Assembly: GCA_019459485.1 (NCBI GenBank)
Contig: JAIBEZ010000056.1
Span: 28,964-92,963 of the forward strand
Source: Prolixibacteraceae bacterium
GTDB lineage: Bacteria > Bacteroidota > Bacteroidia > Bacteroidales > Prolixibacteraceae
Length of the DNA: 64,000 bases
Reading direction: 5' to 3'
Shown here: piece by piece, positions 62,217 through 64,000 of the stretch
Layout of the letters: each line of letters opens with the position of its first letter
Position numbering within the stretch: position 1 is the first letter of the stretch
Translations under genes and position numbers: made by a program
The notes under the pieces: model-generated
Databases searched by the model: none
Told to the model about the DNA's origin: nothing
What the model saw: the letters and a program-made list of their open reading frames with translations, nothing else

Positions 62217-62954
62217 ATGGAAAAATACACAGAACATCTTTCAATAAAGTCCTATCAAACCAACCAATACGGACAAGCATCCATCGCATCAATTTTTAAT
62301 ATCCTGATTGAAGCTGCATGGGCTCATGCGCAAGTAATGGATTGGGGATACGACAGTTTAAAAAGCAACAATTTATTCTGGGTACTGTCGCGAATGTACT
62401 TTCAGATCGAAAAATACCCGGCATGGCAGGATAAAATCACCCTGAACACATGGTCGGCCGGAACGGATGGAATTTACGCCTACCGCGAATACATTGTTGA
62501 AAACGAAAAGGGCGAAATACTTTTAAAGGCAAGCTCTGCCTGGCTGATTCTTGATTTGGAAACCCATAAAATTTTCAGGCTAAGCGATTTCAGGGCAACA
62601 TTCCCTAAACGGATCGATAGCAAGGCCTGCCGTAATCCCAAACGCATAAAACCGGATATTCATCCTGAAGTATTGAATTACTATCCCGTCTTGTTCAGCG
62701 AACTCGACATCAATCAGCATTTCAACAGCGTAAAATCAGTTGAACGTGTGTTGGACGATTTTGGGATTGAATTTCTGAACAAAAACGAACCCGCCGAATT
62801 GGAAGTGAACTACCTGAAAGAAGGTCAGGCTGGAGATTTGATTGCCGTTACCCGCACCCAATTGTCGGATAACGAATACCTGAATTGTCTGGTTCGCGAA
62901 TCGGATAACAACGATTTATGCGCGATGCGAATTCTTTGGAGGCCGAGGATTTAG
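62217..62954 (+). CDS. Acyl-ACP thioesterase family protein
   Basis: 245-aa double-hotdog thioesterase that frees fatty acids from acyl-carrier protein. N-terminal hotdog: TEHLSIKSYQTNQYGQASI, and WVLSRMYFQIEKYPAWQDKI. Second hotdog: DINQHFNSVKSVERVLDDFG, with the Asn/His of the plant FatA/B catalytic set suggested by NQHFNSVKS. Product chain length cannot be predicted. It is divergent from map. Confidence 0.86.
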   Translation: MEKYTEHLSIKSYQTNQYGQASIASIFNILIEAAWAHAQVMDWGYDSLKSNNLFWVLSRMYFQIEKYPAWQDKITLNTWSAGTDGIYAYREYIVENEKGEILLKASSAWLILDLETHKIFRLSDFRATFPKRIDSKACRNPKRIKPDIHPEVLNYYPVLFSELDINQHFNSVKSVERVLDDFGIEFLNKNEPAELEVNYLKEGQAGDLIAVTRTQLSDNEYLNCLVRESDNNDLCAMRILWRPRI

Positions 62955-63008
62955 TTCAAATTTGATTCATTCTTCACCAATTAATAATCTGAACAATAAA
63001 ATTTTATA

Positions 63009-63770
63009 ATGATCGAAATTTGCGCATTGGCTTCGGGAAGTAATGGAAATTGCTACTACATCGGCAACGAAAAAGATGCAGTGCTTGTGGATGCAGGCAT
63101 TTCCACCAGGAAAATATTGTTGCGCATGGAAGAAGCCGGATTGCAGGCATCAAAAGTTCGGGGAATATTCATTTCGCACGAACACAGCGATCACATTCAT
63201 GCAGTAAGGGTTTTGAGCAAGCGTTTGGGAATTCCGGCATGGTTTAGCCAGGGAACTTTTGATTCAATGAATATTGCCGACCGCCCAGAATTGGTTCAAA
63301 TCTTCATTCCTGACAAAGTGTTAAAAGTGGCTTCAATTACCATCCATCCTTTCCTGAAGAATCACGATGCAGCAGAACCCTGCTCATTCAGGATAGAACA
63401 CGATGATTGGCACATTGGTGTTTTTACTGACATTGGCGAACCCTGTCAAAAAGTAATCCATCACCTGCGAAAATGCCATGCACTGTTTATTGAAACCAAT
63501 TATGACGAAAGAATGCTTTGGGATGGATCCTATCCATATCACCTGAAAAGAAGAGTTGCTTCTGCAGTTGGGCATTTATCGAACGACCAGGCATTTGAGT
63601 TGATTCGCGATCATGCAGGTCCGGAATTGGTTCATGTGTTCCTCAGTCACCTCTCCGGAGAAAATAACCGCCCTGAATTAGCCGCTGAATGTTTTAGATC
63701 TTTATCCGACAGGTTTTCGGTTCATCTGACTTCAAGGCATTCGGTTAGTCCATTGTGTCGTTTGAGATAA
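63009..63770 (+). CDS. MBL-fold metallohydrolase, YycJ/WalJ type
   Basis: 253-aa metallo-beta-lactamase-fold enzyme. Metal motif HEHSDHIHAV with HxHxDH; CYYIGNEKDAVLVDAGISTR begins the fold; TNYDERML and HLSNDQAF lie later. WalJ/YycJ-like enzymes are DNA exonuclease-like repair proteins; the assignment is by motif. It is followed by 130 nt without genes and a convergent rRNA terminator. Confidence 0.87.
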   Translation: MIEICALASGSNGNCYYIGNEKDAVLVDAGISTRKILLRMEEAGLQASKVRGIFISHEHSDHIHAVRVLSKRLGIPAWFSQGTFDSMNIADRPELVQIFIPDKVLKVASITIHPFLKNHDAAEPCSFRIEHDDWHIGVFTDIGEPCQKVIHHLRKCHALFIETNYDERMLWDGSYPYHLKRRVASAVGHLSNDQAFELIRDHAGPELVHVFLSHLSGENNRPELAAECFRSLSDRFSVHLTSRHSVSPLCRLR

Positions 63771-63860
63771 ATCGCCGGAAAACACTAAAAAGGGAAAATT
63801 CCTATCTTCGGAAAAAATCATACATGTCGGTCATATATCAATTCCTTCAGTTTATGTCAA

Positions 63861-63894
63861 AAAAAAACTCCATCCCTTAAAAGGAATGGAGTTT
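63861..63894 (-). terminator. rRNA operon terminator
   Basis: AAACTCCATCCCTT (63865-63878) pairs with AAGGAATGGAGTTT (63881-63894), one mispair. On the minus strand the stem ends in a U-run, just after the 5S 3' end. Confidence 0.82.
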
Positions 63895-63902
63895 CAAAAG
63901 AA

Positions 63903-64000
<98 letters not shown>

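Overview
This window comes from the chromosome of a Bacteroidota bacterium, most likely of the Marinilabiliales/Prolixibacteraceae type; that placement is inferred from gene content and not tested. Supporting signs are the alternative complex III (Act) genes, carboxypeptidase-regulatory-like TonB receptors, hexuronate, fucosidase and GH3 carbohydrate genes, LytS/LytTR regulators, and promoters of the Bacteroidota form TTTG-N~19-TAnnTTTG. No plasmid or phage backbone genes are visible.

Layout: 1-6115 holds actB (5' truncated), actC, actD, actE and actF, a quinol:cytochrome c oxidoreductase operon. 6186-12726 (minus) holds a DHFR-like reductase, a DUF255/YyaL thioredoxin-fold protein, a RelE/ParE-like toxin-antitoxin pair, a PhzF-family enzyme and a TonB receptor. 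12919-16907 (plus) is a TonB receptor followed by a LytS-type sensor kinase and a LytTR regulator. 16939-17642 is a HEPN/MNT pair. 17836-26278 carries an S9 peptidase, a HAD phosphatase (minus), a DUF1080-metallohydrolase fusion, a GH3 glycosidase and a small Spy-like protein. 26314-33019 (minus) has a nucleoside-recognition (gate) membrane protein and a complete Rnf operon (rseC-like, rnfB, C, D, G, E, A). 33241-38832 has a C1 peptidase, recG, an ABC ATPase, a cobalamin adenosyltransferase and a DUF2795 protein.

38899-44437 (minus) is the most distinctive region: an AT-rich, tightly overlapping five-gene operon with an XRE regulator, a protein carrying two GHKL ATPase modules (MORC/Hsp90-like at the N-terminus, histidine-kinase-like at the C-terminus), a receiver-domain protein, an HNH nuclease and an N6-adenine methyltransferase. 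I read it as a candidate restriction-modification or defence system wired to a two-component relay. Its upstream flank (44438-46313) is scarred: a decayed C-terminal fragment of the neighbouring epimerase gene, an unknown protein, a 42-bp tandem repeat and a 118-bp MITE-like inverted repeat.

46314-64000 is metabolic: an SDR epimerase, a VOC protein, an SGNH hydrolase, a small P-loop kinase-like protein, uxaB/uxaA with a GntR-type regulator, sucD/sucC, a sugar-phosphate isomerase, an isochorismatase-family hydrolase, an SGNH pseudogene next to a GH29 fucosidase, a PQQ-type propeller, map, an acyl-ACP thioesterase, an MBL hydrolase, and the 3' part of a 5S rRNA gene (minus) at the right edge.

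Intergenic DNA is rich in dispersed repeat families: a ~127-bp three-hairpin element (2 copies), an AT-rich palindrome (2 copies), GTAGAG..CTCTAC palindromes (2 copies) and heptamer-like AACTTTGA arrays (6 copies).
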